A DNA stretch of 64,000 nucleotides from positions 613,220-677,219 of the forward strand of contig VYZB01000190.1 of assembly GCA_013397455.1 (NCBI GenBank), read 5' to 3'. Below are positions 14,901-28,368 of this stretch, in pieces (within the stretch, counting starts at the first letter, position 1; each line of letters opens with the position of its first letter). Source of the DNA: Crotophaga sulcirostris. Taxonomy: Eukaryota; Chordata; Aves; Cuculiformes; Crotophagidae. Below the pieces are notes generated by a model, which was given only the letters and a program-made list of their open reading frames with translations, was not told the DNA's origin and did no database searches. Position numbers and translations under genes: made by a program.

Positions 14901-17900
14901 AAAAGAAATAACACTACCACTTAATGTCTTTATTCTGAGGTATCTTTTCTTGCAATTACTTACTAGAAGTGCTGTTTACACCTTATTCTGTTGTCCTACA
15001 GATCTTCAGAGAATTGGTAATGGGTAGAGATTTAACAACTCTTCTATTTTTGTCTTCCCATCAAGGATGTTTTCTCAGTTACTTGTGTTATTCTATCTCA
15101 TTTTACTTGTGGTATTACATTTTCTTGAGGAAACATTCTGATCTATGGAGTTTCACAAAGGCCTTTATTATTATTACCTGAGTTGCAGATAGGTACTACA
15201 CATTATACTAATGAAGGACAATTTTGCATGGGCTTTCACTGCTACAGGTTCCCAAACGCAGGCCCAAAAAATTTATAGTAGAGACAAGAGAATCAAAATA
15301 GGACCTTACACAATCACTGTCAGTAAGGGTACTGTCCAGATAAGCAACAATATAAGGTGAGGAAAACTAGACTTAAAGCTCTGCTTACGTGAAATGTCAT
15401 ACATAGCACCAAGGAAAAAGGTTGCTGGAAGGAGAAACCTAATTGAAGTATGCCACTAACTTGGGGAAGAGGATATTGGACATTCGAAGAAGATGCTTTG
15501 AAAATGAAGAGCAACAAATATCTAAGATAAGAATTAAATACATGAGCATTCTGACTTTCATATTAAATAGCCTGGCCCATGTAATTACAAATACAAAAAA
15601 AGAAACTGAGAAGAGAATAAATCCAGAACCATCTCAGGATAATCCAAAAGTTTTGAAAATCTTTCACTTTGTATATGAAAAAATGCAATCACACATGAAA
15701 GAGATCTATCAGCTTAGATATATGCAGAAATAACTTGCCATAGGAACAAAATTACAGGAATGTTGCAAGTCAGAAATAATGACAGAAAGCATGGAGGGAA
15801 AAAACTGCAACATATTTGTTAGAATTAGATATACCTTTACTTGCCATCACATTCAGAATGTTACATTCATAAAAACTTGGGACAATATCTGACAAAAAAA
15901 AAAAGTTTAAACAGAAAAAATATAAATCAATAGTACAGTGAAGAAAAGCCTTACAGTAGTTTAGAGTAGCTTGCAAACTGAATGATCAGAAAAACTGATT
16001 CAGCTACACTGGTACAGGTTGAATCTTCATATTGTGTCAGAAACACTAAATTTAACACACACCTGCTTTGTTGTCCAATACCTTCTTTGATGAATCAGAA
16101 CCACTGTCATTCTTGAAACAAATTAAAACTCTATTTTTCATTTCATACAGAGGTTGGTCTTTTTCTGCAGACATCTGTATAACCTTAGAATTTTAAGTTG
16201 CAATGGTAACTGAGCAGCTATTGCACACCCACACACCTCTGACTGTTTATACTTTCACTAGTTTGAGAAAATAACTTGCTTCAGCCAGATTGTGGAGTAA
16301 TCTCTAAGGGAAGATCATTCTTTGACAAAAGCAGGAAGTACTGTCCTAGAACATTACTTCAGGTAGCTACCATATTTTAGCATGAAAATATTTCTAAGAA
16401 TCTGGGTTTGCATCCTTTGAGATGACAAGAAGCATCTCAAGCATTTACCTACTCACCTAGTTTACCACCTAAAGATATTGAAACCCAGGTTCCTTTTTGG
16501 AGTTTTTCATTATAGAGAATTTTGAACATCTCTTTCCTCTCTGTTTTAAACTGCTATATGTGTTTTGGTCTTGACTCTTGATTGGAAAAGTACACTCTCC
16601 TCTCATTTTCAGTAACTGGGTCTAAGGAATAAGTTGCATTACTTCATACTTCACAGAAGACAGTATGGATTAGAGCAATAAAAAACTATACTGCAGGAAG
16701 AAAGTAAGACTTTGAAATCTCTTAAAATCTAGGTAGAGGCATGCGTACTCTACACAAACTCTACTTGAGAAACTGACCAAAGAATTTTTTTTCCTAAGTA
16801 AGAAATTATCTTTTTAATAATTTTGATTAATAGGAAATACTTGAAAATGTCTTTTAAAATTGTATTGATTTTCTGATCTAAACCAAAAAAATCTGTTAGA
16901 GATCTAATTTTGGTATAAGGATCAATGGATATGCCAGTTATGTTCAGTAAACTGGCTTCACACTGTCCCTTTTCAGCTACTTCTGTCAAGGTTTACATCA
17001 TGTCACCATCCATAGCAAGCATATGCTTCTTTAGCATCCCTGAAGTATTTGGTTCTCAGTCTAGATCAGAAGCACTGAGTAAGCCAAGCAAGACACTCAG
17101 CATGCAACAGCTGAGCAGAGTATGCTGACTTGAAGTGGGGAGGGTCCACTGCTCTCTAACCTGGATACTTCAGACTTCCAGTCAATGTTTGGAGTGTTCA
17201 GTAACCAAAGGCTCAACATAATTAAAGAAATAAAAACCAGTCATTAATCACTGGCCGTCACACTCAGAAATACTCAGACAGTATCTATAATATACATATT
17301 TGGTCCCTCTGTGTTTGAAATGCAAGTTGCACTCTTCATCATTTGAATAAAAGCCAGGAACAAATTTTAAAACACAAATGCATTGATGTTGCTTAGACTC
17401 TTCAAAGGTTTTTTGAGAATTTTTAACACATATTTTTCCCCTACAAACAGAACATCAGTCAGTTACACAAGTAGGTTCAGCTGTTACGGTTATATATGCA
17501 GTAAACAGAAACATGCAAATAAATTTTTTCTTGTTGAAAAAACTAATAAAATCCAGGAGATATTAAGAGATGCAGGAAGGTTCCTCTGACCTCCTTGAGC
17601 TCATTAAGAAAGTGAATAAGGATATTACCTCTTCTGCCTATGTATTCAATATCAGCTTTATCTAGAAACAGCATGGTTTCATTAGTATCTGTCACAACGT
17701 TAGCTTTAAATTAGAAGTGGCTCGAAGCCAATACCCCAGGTAAAACTGTCCCAAACCCCGGGAAAGGCCAGATACAGCCTGTGCAACACAGAGTGCCTTT
17801 GCATCTTATGAATGATGGTTTACTGCTAGAAAATCTTACTTTTCTTTCTTGGTCTCATCTATCTAGGACTTTTTCATATGACCCATGGCTAACAATGTAT

Positions 17901-20300
17901 TTTTCTAGGTTAAATTACTGAAGAAATAATGATATTCAGAAAGTTTTAAAAAAAAATCACTGAATTATATTATGGCTCAATATAAATATTTGCCCAGAAG
18001 TGTTTCTCTAATCAATATTTAAAGTGAGTCAAGGAAGTTTAATAGCTAAATCTTGCTCTCATTACATGTCATCATCCTTTATCTGATATCTTTTGAAGCT
18101 ATAGACCCCTCAGAGGTTGTGTGAAAGCAAACAATTAATTTCACAAAAAAATTCATAAGAAAAAACTTCTAATTTGAAAAAACATAACAAAACCGGATTA
18201 ACATTTTCATGCAGTCAGGATGGCACTAACATAATGCAATAATTTCTTTAATAATGAAATAAGCTTTGATCCTGTTATATGTTTCAGAAATAATTATATC
18301 CTGTCAAAGCACAAAAGTAAATGAAAATACAAATGCTGTAGAAACAAAAATAATTGTAAATCACGAGCAATATACAGATATCTATTTAGGACAAAGCCTA
18401 TAGTCAGGGAGTGTGTGTCTATATGTGTACACGCGTGCTCATGAATTGATTGTTCTAGTGCCTACCAGAATGTGACTCGTGAGCTAGTGTCTGCTATTTC
18501 TGCCAATATGCCTCTGTGACAGCCCTATGCTGAAATCCAAGTTAAATCTGTATTTGCACTGCCATTTTCAACGTACCAATGAATAAAACATACTGCTGCT
18601 TGCTTTCAGTTGTGAAGATATCTCCTAGTTTGTAAAAAATGTTACCAAACCCTCCTATATGAGCATGGTATCAAACTTCTTCGCAGCATGAGACACTCCT
18701 GAGAATGAACATTGAAGAACTAGATGACAGACACTTAAATACTAAAACATTTACCTACAGCGTACTTGTCTCTTACAACATCAGCTCGGAATTGGGAAAC
18801 CAAAGCACTAGGTGCTAGCCTAGGCGCTGACCCAAAGTTCTCTGTCCCAAACTTCTTACTATGAAAGCACAAGACCAACAGAAGCTCTCTCTATTGAGGG
18901 ACAGATGAGAAAGCCAAGGAAACAACACTATTAATGGAATAGTCCATAGTCTCAAAATACCAGCCAGGTTTATTAATTACAAATTATACCGTGAATGTTC
19001 TATTTTTAGGTTCAAATACTGAAAGTTGCCTAGGGGAATGAATGCCTAATTTCTGCAGGAACTCTGTATCCAAATCAAGTTTCCTAATAATTTTGCATAC
19101 ATCAGGTAAAACAGAAATATTTTTGAACCACAAAAACACACAGACTGAGATTCACTTCACTCATTAGTAGATGAAGTGATTACAATTCTTTTTTTTAATT
19201 CGATGCAAAAAAATTATCTGCATTACCTTCCCAAAGCTTAAATACATCTTTTAAAAAAATGTTTAACACTTGAAAGTTCTAGTTAATGCAATATTTTCCA
19301 TGTAAAGCTTGATCTGCTGTGGTGAATTATCAAAGATGGCACAGACCTCTCAGATCAGCAAAAATCAAACAAGCATTTGTAGTCTCAGTGGCCTTTTGTT
19401 GTGAAACTGGGAAAAATCCATTGGCACACAGGTACAGTTACTCCGCTGCTTTCTTTGCTATCATACTTGTGCCCTGGATGACTACAAAAGTAGTGACAAC
19501 CCTAATGCAAAGATGAGGCAGTCAAAAGTCAGGGGAAAAAAATTAGAAAATAATTACCTGAACCAAACCTGAATGCAACAAAAGCCACTATATATATAAT
19601 GAATAAAGAGAATTTTATTCACGTGCTCCATTCTTAGCATCGATCAATCATTGCAAGTGTGGTTTAGGAAAACATTTTAAGAAAAACTTACAAGAATCTT
19701 CAAGTAAATTATCTTATGGAAGTAAGATGATGCAGCAGTGATGCTACTAGACTGGAAACCTGGAAGGACTACTGTTGACTACTGCTCATTTTCAGTGTGT
19801 TCAACAAATGTCATCTTGTATTTCTTACTGAATGTAGAAGAATTTGCCTGTGCCTTAGTGAAATAATGCACAAAGCTACTCTTACCTATGACATGCTTTT
19901 AGATGTCCCCATAAAATGGGCTTCGAAAAACTGGATTCAATGCACTACCAGACTGCAGTGCCTAACATTGCCTATGGTCATCTACTTTATAGCCAACATC
20001 GACCTCACTATTTAATTTCCCATTGCCTAAATTCTTCTCTGGCAATGGAGATAATACTTGCTTTCTCTGTACTTCTGTACTTCTTTAAAATACTGTACTT
20101 CTGGACATCATTACATAAGAGGTCAGAAGAATCAAAGGACTACTACTTGCAAAGAGACAGATATAATGGCATTATTCAGCCAGAGCCTTAGCCTTGTTAA
20201 AGTAGATCCCTGTTCCATTTTGGGGACTCCAGATAAAGGTGAGAAAAATCAATACTGAACTTGAATATAATGAAACAAGCACTCTCAACCTCTTCAAACT
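11986..20300. other. Long AT-rich non-coding stretch
   Basis: About 8.3 kb with no recognisable gene or transposon. The open frames, up to 107 codons at 12746-13069 minus, are AT-rich, lack domains and have no splice context. A short alternating purine-pyrimidine run occurs at 18411-18442. Confidence 0.55.
18411..18442. repeat. Alternating purine-pyrimidine run (TG/TA/CG)
   Basis: A 32-base run made mainly of GT, TA and CG steps with a central GTAC-ACGCGT core. Such runs are short simple repeats and can adopt Z-DNA. No gene is nearby. Confidence 0.5.
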
Positions 20301-20308
20301 AACGCCAC

Positions 20309-20345
20309 CTAAAATTATTTAAGTCCACTTAAAATTATTTAAGTT
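20309..20345 (+). repeat. Local tandem duplication, two ~17-bp units
   Basis: The motif CTTAAAATTATTTAAGT occurs twice (the first copy lacks one T), about 20 bp apart. Each unit is itself nearly palindromic, because CTTAAA and TTTAAG are reverse complements. It is probably a replication-slippage product. Confidence 0.7.
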
Positions 20346-21852
20346 TGCACATCATAAATATTAGTCATGTTTAGCTTTTATCCAGCTTGGCCTTTGTTGA
20401 AGTTTTCCAGTCAGACCACAGATGTCATTATGTGTATAGATGTCAAACACCAAAATAAGTCCAGCTGTCTGAAATTTTGATGCAAGGCACAGGGAATAAG
20501 AGATTATACAAGAATACTGTTTTCATAAATGAGAAAGATATTAAGTTCTATATAGCAATGCAAATATACTAATAAATCCAAGAACAAAGGAGGAAGAAGA
20601 AAGGTAAACCTGGACTTTTAGCAACGCTGTTAAATTTAGATACGCTTCCAGAATGTAACTCAGCACAGAGCGACTCCAGTAGTGAAAGAGGTATGCAGGA
20701 CAAGCAACAAAGAAACTACAAGAAGCAAAGGGGCAAAAGGTGTCCCATTGGTCTCAAACTATTAATTAGCAGCTAGCAAAACTGTACCATAGATTCACTG
20801 CTCCAGTATTCCTCCTCCAGAGGTTGCTGCTAGTCTGCCTCATTATCATCTGGATGGAAAACAACACTCTTTCCTGGGAGTTCTCTGCAACAGTCTTATT
20901 GATTAAGTTCCCACAGTGTTAAATCATTCTGTAGGTTTCTGCCTACCTTCCCACCCTTGAATAATAAAAGCTTTCGTGGATTTATAGAGGTGGTGCAGTA
21001 GATGAGGAGCATTTGATAAACACCATAGCATAATACAGTTTCTATTTATGCAATGCCCTTAGCTTCAGAACATTTCAGATGTCAAGACAGAATTTTTAAA
21101 AAGCAAAATTAACTAATCTGACTTTGTTCTTGCTGTATACTACTTTTCTTACCCTTAGAAATCTCTGCCAAACACATCCAAATGTGTCCTTTTCTGGCTA
21201 TAGTGAATTTGAAATCAGGAAAAAAACTGGTAAGTCAGTGATCGCTCCCTTTTCATCATCTTTCAAGTCAGAGTTGCACAAAAATTTCAAAATACACTTT
21301 GTGTTATTTTTCATAGGCATACATCCAAGATAAGCAAATCTATGTAATGCAATTTAAAAAAAATAATAATTTAATTTCTACTAGAAATAAAACTGAATTA
21401 TCTCTCATCATGGAAGAACTTATACACAATCATGGAACTTTATGTCACTGGAACAAAAATAAAAGCTTAGGATTAAGACTACTATAGGCTTGGCTGTGTT
21501 ATTTTGGAACTGGGGGGAACTGAGGATTTTTTTTTATGGGTCGATGCACTAAGGAGGCACTAAGGATTATGGTTCCTTAGAGGACCCAGGCAAGGGAAGA
21601 TACAGTTTATCCAAATGGACCCTGAGCTATCCTGAGGGGAAGTGAGCTGACATGAAGCCTCAGGAAAGATGTTCTTAAAGTGTAGAACTAATACTTATTA
21701 TCCAGAAAAAAAGGTTGAAAGTTGGATTCAAAAACCCAAAACATAATGTCTGTGACAATATCCAATCACTATGGTGTTTTAAAAATCCTACAGGAAGAAT
21801 TCTTGTTATAAATAGAAACATTTTCTTAAGCAAAACATGAACAAGATTTTAT
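20346..21852. other. Non-coding DNA, no repeat recognised
   Basis: About 1.5 kb of unique-looking sequence between the local duplication and the mariner element. No coding frame with recognisable homology is seen. Confidence 0.55.
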
Positions 21853-21854
21853 TA

Positions 21855-21885
21855 TTATATTGGTGCAATGATAATTGCCATTTTT
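21855..21885 (+). repeat. Mariner left terminal inverted repeat
   Basis: Starts just after TA and contains TTGGTGCAA and AATTGCCATTTTT, the hallmarks of Hsmar1-like mariner ends. The inner part matches the reverse complement of the sequence at 23080-23095 over 15 consecutive bases. Confidence 0.8.
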
Positions 21886-21971
21886 AACCATCAACTTTAA
21901 AACACTATCTCAGCTTAGAAGAAAATTTATTAATTTAGATAAGAACAATTAAAATCAATGCATTTTTGCCA

Positions 21972-22920
21972 TCAAGAAACAAGTCTATTTATTCCAGTAG
22001 CACAGAATGATGAATTCTTTGAAAGCGTTTGAGCTACTGCTCGGCTGTGAAAAGCCTTCTCTTGCAGGATGTTGGTGAGATGTTTGAAAATCTCGTAATC
22101 AGTGTGAGACAGGTCTGATGAGTAAGCTGGGTGAGGTAGAATTTCATGGCTCAGTTCATGCAGCTTCTGCAGAGTCATTTGTGAGACATACAGTCAGGCG
22201 TTGTCATGGAGAAGAATTGCTCCTTTTCAGTTGACCAATGTTTGACCAAGACTTTGCAGTTCTTGGAGCATTTTGTCAGTTTCCTGGCAATATTTCTCTG
22301 CTATGATGGTTGCACCAGGGTTCAAGAAGTTGTAGTGGATTCCATTTGCCAACCACCAAACAGTGACTATAACCTTCTTCTTCTGATGCAGTTTCAGTTT
22401 GGGAAAGTGTTTTGGTGCTTCACCTCAGTCCAGCCACTGTGGGAAATGCCACTTGTTGTTGTATAAAATGCATTTTCGTCACATCTCACAATGTGATCAA
22501 GAAATGGACAGTTTCTGTTGCACAAAAGAAGCGCAGAGCAGAATTCATAATGGCAAATTTTGATTTGCGTTCAGCTCACATGGCACACATTTATCAAGGT
22601 ATTTGGATTTTCCAGTTTGGTGCAAATGTCCAACAACAGATGAATAGTCAACATTTAGTTCTTCTGCAACTTCTCTTTCACATAGGTCTGCTTCAATACT
22701 GCCTCTCATTTTGTTGTCATCTATTGCAGAAGGACATCTATGACCCTCCTCATCTTGAAGGCTCTCATTTCTATTACAAAATTTTTGGCACCAATGTCAA
22801 GCTGTACGTTCATTGACAAACCACTGGTCAAATACCTAGTTGTTATTGCTAGTGGATTCTGCTGCTTTACATCCCTTTTTCAACTCAAACGACAAAATCA
22901 CTAGAATTTGCCTTTTTTCC
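21972..22920 (-). pseudogene. Mariner transposase pseudogene
   Basis: Remnant of a mariner transposase of about 340 residues, read on the minus strand in pieces. The N-terminal helix-turn-helix region is recognisable from about 22920, with a VAEELNVDYSSVV-like block near 22660. A WLDGEAPKHFPK block near 22420 and a VTVWW block near 22360 follow. The catalytic triad positions are D 22478-22480, D 22203-22205 and D 22098-22100. The reading frame is broken: the first and second Asp codons are not in the same frame, and an in-frame TGA at 22194-22196 follows LLHDNA where related elements carry Arg, consistent with CpG decay of CGA. The C-terminal part stays open from 22178 to 21972. The gene cannot make an active transposase. 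Confidence 0.88.
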
Positions 22921-23079
22921 ATCTTTAATTTGGTAGCGTAATATAAAACAGAATAAACAGTGAAAACAAAACCATTAGCATAAATAAGTAGAGTGAATTT
23001 TGTACTTTAAAATGGTGTACTATATGAACATAGTTAAATAGAAGATTAATTCAAAATAAGCATCACAGTTTACAACGAC

Positions 23080-23097
23080 AAAAATGGCAATTATTTT
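23080..23097 (-). repeat. Mariner right terminal inverted repeat, outer end lost
   Basis: AAAAATGGCAATTAT matches the reverse complement of the left end exactly, then diverges into a T-rich junction and the CR1 tail. About 14 terminal bases and the second TA duplication are missing. Confidence 0.75.
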
Positions 23098-23625
23098 TTC
23101 ACAGTTTCACAGTATCACAAGGTTGGAAAGGACCTCTGAGATCATCAAGTCCAACCTATAAGCCAACACTAACACCAACCCATCATCTAAACCATGGCAC
23201 TGAGTGCCTCATCCAGTCTTCCCTTAAACACATCCAGGGTTGGTGACTCCACCACCTCCCTGGGCAGCGCATTCCAATGGCCAATCACCCTTTCAGGGAA
23301 GAACTTTTTCCTAACATCAAGTCTAAACTTTCCCTGGTGAAGCTTGAGTCTATGCCCTCTAGTTCTGTCACTGGTCACCTATGAGAAGAGATCAACCCCT
23401 GCTTGACTACAACCTCCTTTTAGGTAGCTGTAGAGAGCAATAAGGTCTCCCCTGAGTCTCCTCTTCTCCAGGCTAAACAGCCCCAGCTCCCTCAGTCACT
23501 CCTCGTAGGGCTTGTGCTCCAAACCCTTCATCATGTTCGTTGCCCTCCTCTGGACACCCTCCAGTATCCTGACATCTTTCCCAAACTGAGAGGCCCAGAA
23601 CTGTACACAGTATTTTTGGGCCAAA
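23098..23625 (-). mobile_element. CR1 LINE, 5'-truncated, abutting mariner
   Basis: Minus-strand CR1 copy of about 0.53 kb. Its C-terminal ORF2 frame is still open over 63 codons (23378-23187) and contains the family block [11 protein letters not shown], followed by the short CR1 3' untranslated region with GATCTCAGAGGTCC and an end of TCACAG-type octamers at 23098-23120, instead of the ATTCTATG octamer. Upstream, the [15 protein letters not shown] and [13 protein letters not shown] blocks can be followed to about 23600. The relatively intact frame suggests a younger copy than the CR1 at 908-1634. Its 3' end lies exactly where the mariner inverted repeat is truncated. Confidence 0.93.
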
Positions 23626-26600
23626 CTAATATTAACTCCAACTCAAAATGCACCATTTTGAAATCAAATCTGTGTATGGAGAGGGGCTAGAGTTCAAGGT
23701 TTTTACTGCCTTCTTCATATTACTGATCATTAATGTAGAACTCTCACTGATCAGCTTTTATTCTACCCATAGTTGCACATTATATGATTTCTAGTACCTT
23801 AGTGCCAGCAGCAAGTAGATTGACTCCCTCCAGCCAAACAGCACGGCATCCTTTCTCTTTCCTACGATCATTTTTGAACAAGCTAGATGTTGTCACAAAT
23901 GCACCTCTTAGGCATGTTCAGCTGAGGGAGGTGGGTGCCTGCTGTTCACCCAGTGGACTTTGCCCTGCAGCGCCAGGTGCATCAGCAAGAGCAGTCAGTA
24001 GGAGCTGAGCCTGTGGCAGGGACAGTGTTCTTCCTCTTCTGCAGCCAAAGGGATATTATTGCTTTCTGCATTTCTTTCTGCCTGAACATACCATTAATTT
24101 ATTATTGAGAGGAAACATATTCCCAGAAAAGGAGGAAGAAAAATTGCTCATACTCTAAGTTACCAGACACTTAACACTTTGATTCAACAGGTGAAGGGTT
24201 ACACTGCAGGAAAGAAATTAAACTATGCTGAAATGAGTTCAATATGAAAAATGGAAATGTCAGATCACCAATATGTTCTAAACACAATAAAACCTGTGGC
24301 AGGAAAATGTGTGTTATTTCTAATATCCCAGCTTATTCCCACTACAAATAACCACACCTTGCTACCTAACGATATCAAATGGTTTACTTTGATTATTTAA
24401 ATTTTACTGCTTTTATCCCCATCAAAATTATGGTATTGTATATGTTTCATTACTTGTCAAGTTTTAACCAAGATATATAGATTTACATCTTGTTTGCTTA
24501 TTCTAATTGTTTATGAGGAGCATGTTTTCTTACCCATCTTTACAGAAAGTACTAACTTATTCCACAAAAGTTCCCACCAATTTCAGTCCAAATGCTCACA
24601 GAGTAAATTACTACATAGAATTGTTGAAAGCTGAACTTTTCCATTACTTTATGCACTTAGCCTAAAAGGAAAACGAAACAAAACAAAACAAAGGTATGCT
24701 GTGCACACATGCACTCCTCTAGCATTTACAAAATATTAGTTAAAATTTATCAACTGGAAATATTTCAAATATTTTAAGTCACTTCTTAGCTACCAGAGCA
24801 TATTCACACTCAGTCATCTGCAAATTCTTCTTTATTTTATGAAGTAATATCACTGGGAAGACAGTTCTCAAAGCTACAGCTGTAACAATGATGAAATATT
24901 TTCTTCATGAGTACGTGTTTTTCAACTTCAGGGAATGCTCTTAAAGAGGCAGGGTCTCTGAATCAGAAACTATGTTCCAGTATTATTATAAGGTTCAGCA
25001 GAAAGTTCTATAGCCCAAGCTGGAGGTTTCAGTTGGACATAACTACAACTTTCAGTAAAAGAATTTACCAGGGGTGCATCCAAAAATTAAGATGTGAAAA
25101 AAAGGCCATAAGAAACAGATACAGTTTCTAGAGTTCTATTCCACAAATAAACATGAAACGGAAATGCTTCTACTACTCTGTAGAACTGAACATAGTATTT
25201 AACATCTGACCATAACATTTTATTGAACAATGTTCCCCTAGTTCTCAAATAAGCGAAACAAGAAATGTAAAAACCCGTTTTCAAACAGCAAGCACAGGTT
25301 GATATTCATCTCATGTAATTTTATCTATCTAAAATTAAATATTTAGTGTAAGGTAAGTTTCCAGAACCTACTGAGCAAGCAGTGAAGAGAAACATGCCAG
25401 TGTTTGAAGAGCTCATTATGCAGTTCGCACACTGTCTGTTGAATATGAGTATGAGCTGTTTTCTCAAAGATATTTTTGGTTTGGTTTTGCTTTTTTTTAT
25501 TTATTTGTTTTATTTAAATTTTAATCTGCTTTTCCATTGGAGTCAGTGAGGTGGACTGCCCTCTGATGATGCCTCTCTTTCTCTCCATTGTCTGCCTTCA
25601 TGGCTTAGGTAAAATGCTTAGATTTGTGTAAGCAACTTTTATTTACTCTGAGTAAAGTTCTAAACCACAGTACTTTCTTTATCAATATTTCAAATCATCA
25701 AATATATCAAATAACCAATATGTGATGCTGGGTTTAGTAAATGCGAAAAAGAATAGTTGTTGGACAAATGTCATGATACTTTTTAAAATGAGCATTTTTA
25801 GGAAGTTGAGTTATCAGAACACAGAGAGGTCAGTAAGATGATAAAACAGCCAGTTGAGTTCAACTGCTGCAAACAACCACCTGGGTGAATTGTCACAGTC
25901 AGCAAAATGTCAGTTACAAATATAGTTATTTATGCAGTCTAATGCAAGGAAATAGGTAATTGGGAGCAAAAACACAAATATTTTTCTTAACCAAGAACCC
26001 AAATAGTTTTCTTAACTTAACTCAAATATTTCAGAAGCAAGGAAGAGTCTCTCCCTACGCAAATTTTTGGTAAAACCACTCTTATAACACTTATTCACAC
26101 TGCAAAGAATGTGTGAAGTAGAAAATTTAGAAAAGAGCTACGTAAGTGATGTAAGGCTATAAAAAAGGCCAAAAATATGGGACTGGAGGTGCTCTAACTG
26201 GCTTATTGAAGAGAAGTCTGGGTATTTACAAATGGAAAAAATATATCAGGGCAACAGTTTAAGATATACTCCATAAAAACTTTGAAGGACACTTTTTCAT
26301 GCATAGTGAATTCTTCAAGTGTGAGCAGACAGGCCAGAGATGAAAAGTTAAGGGAAAGGAAAATTATCACTTATATGATGCATGTGCCCTAATGTGGCAA
26401 TCTAAAACTGCAACAAAATTTAGGCTCTTTTAAAAGTTAAAGGAAAGAACCAAGCACCTTCAGAGGACAATTCATCATCATAAAGTGTAGCCAGAAATTA
26501 CATGGAATGCATCTGGTCACACCTGTTTCTGTCCTCTCACTAGAATAGGAGCAAAAAAATGATCAGCTCAGACTGAGATATGTATGTTTTATACATCCGA

Positions 26601-27640
26601 AGTTAGGCAGAGATGCATCCCAGTCTATATTACATTTTAGTGCCAGACTGTCTTCAGGAGTTGCAGTGTTATCACCAGAAAACTGATAATCTGTATTTTT
26701 CTTACTCCTGGGAGAAAACCTTATCCCCTTGCCAGAGTATGAGAGTGTAGAGAAAAAGAAAGAGGAAATCTCAGTACCTTAGGGCAGTAGTGAATAATCA
26801 CTAGATTTTTCATTTCAGCTTTCAACTTGAAATTACAGATCTAACTTCCATTTGTGACTGCTATGACTATACTGAGATTAGCATTTACAATATCACTTTC
26901 TACAGCTGGTATCAGTGAAAATATTTATGCACACAGTGAGAGGAGGAAAGTATCTGCCAAAACCTGTGGGTGCCACTGAAAACACTACTTACAAATCCGT
27001 GTTTTTGTACAGTGCACAGCACAATGGTACTCTGCTTACAGTTGGAAATACCAAGCACTTCCATAATCCAAACAAATAAAGTAAAAATAATTATTGCCCT
27101 GTAGTAGTAATTATGCCTACAGCAAATTAGGCCCTATAAGTACAACAGAGCATCAGTTATGCCACCTCAGTGGGGTAAGAGATGTTGACTTTCTAATTAA
27201 GCCCTCCTGTAACAGACATAGGTGTAAAGTCTAGTTTGAATTTTAAGCTTTCCTCAGATTTTCAATAAATAGAGAAAATGCACATGAAAACAAAACTAAG
27301 TAAAATCAGAACATGCAGAGTTCCGTTAGGCTTAGCCTATGGACAGTAAACCAGTTATGTTTCAAACACTATGATGGTAGTGTTTGAATCATTCTTAGAT
27401 ACTTTATTCACTTGGAGATGATGGGATGCTACCAGAGCCAGACAGCTAAAAAACAGATGGATCACGAAGTCTGTGTCTGGTCTGCTGAATTAACTGTCCC
27501 TTCTTACCAAATTTGGCAGAGAATAATTTGGGAGTTTTTAATTGTCATTGCTACAAACCATAGAAAGGCTTGTGTGACGGTGATGGAATGCTGACCTCAC
27601 TGAAGAAAGACCAGTTTTACCTTAGTTAATGAATAATAGT
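23626..27640. other. Non-coding DNA, no repeat recognised
   Basis: About 4 kb without a gene or transposon that I recognise. A GC-richer patch at about 23800-24030 contains a 74-codon open frame with low-complexity Ser/Ala composition and no domain, which I regard as chance. A short AAAAC repeat occurs near 24670-24690. Confidence 0.5.
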
Positions 27641-28368
27641 TGCCATTTTCTGTAATTGTTCCCCCCCTCTTAACTGTCACAAATGGTCTTATGATAATAA
27701 TCATAGTATATAATCTGACACAAGTGCTCTTAAAGAAATTTCTAGTAAAGGACTGCAGCCTCTGTGGGAGGTAACTGTCGGAATTATCTTAAACCACTAC
27801 CTGTCTTCCACTACAATAGAAAAGGCCTTTAATCGAAATAATCCTTTTTCAAACGAGCAACTTTTTTTTTCCCTCTGCAATTCACTCATCTTAAAAAGAG
27901 CACTATAGCTTTTGTGCATAACTTAATTCATTCTTCAAGACAAGTACAAAATTTGTCACTGACATTTAGCGCCAGCCGTAGGCAATGGATAAAATGAACT
28001 AGTTAGCAATTTAACCTGTAAAAAAAAAGAGTGGGATGAACAATTTTCTGCCATCAAAGCAAATGGCTAACATTTAGCAAGATTTTATTTTTATTTTTCA
28101 GCCCACCCCATCCTCAAGAAGAAAGAAGTCAGGCTAACATTTTTTCTGGGTCCTAAATCTTCCTCTCAGCCTATTTCTTTAATGGTTTAAAGTAAATGAC
28201 TATCCAGAGGATAATTAGGCACTGTGCTGTCGCATCGTGTCAGGTCACAGCTGGATTTAGTCAGCATTAACCTTTGGGGAGAATTGGAATATCAGTATCA
28301 TTTAAAATTAAAGACGTGTAAGCAGGCATTTCTGGAGATGTTAGAAAAGTAATTGTCTGTAAATTGTT

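Larger units (their letters stand above)
21855..23097 (-). mobile_element. Mariner (Tc1/mariner) DNA transposon, nearly full length, inactive
   Basis: A mariner copy of about 1.24 kb, near the usual 1.28 kb of the family, with its transposase on the minus strand. The left end (21855-21885) begins after a TA target dinucleotide at 21853-21854 and resembles the Hsmar1-type terminal repeat (TTGGTGCAA then AATTGCCATTTTT). The right end keeps the inner half of the inverted repeat at 23080-23095; the outer ~14 bp are lost where a CR1 copy begins. Transposase blocks run in order from about 22920 down to 21970. The first catalytic Asp lies in an RCDEN block at 22478-22480, the second in LLHDNA at 22203-22205, and the third in HTDY at 22098-22100. 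The second-to-third spacing of 34 residues is the mariner D34D arrangement. Confidence 0.92.

Noticed and set aside
22206..22816. Plus-strand open frames of 86 and 134 codons
   Set aside because: They lie antisense to the mariner transposase remnant and read as its shadow.
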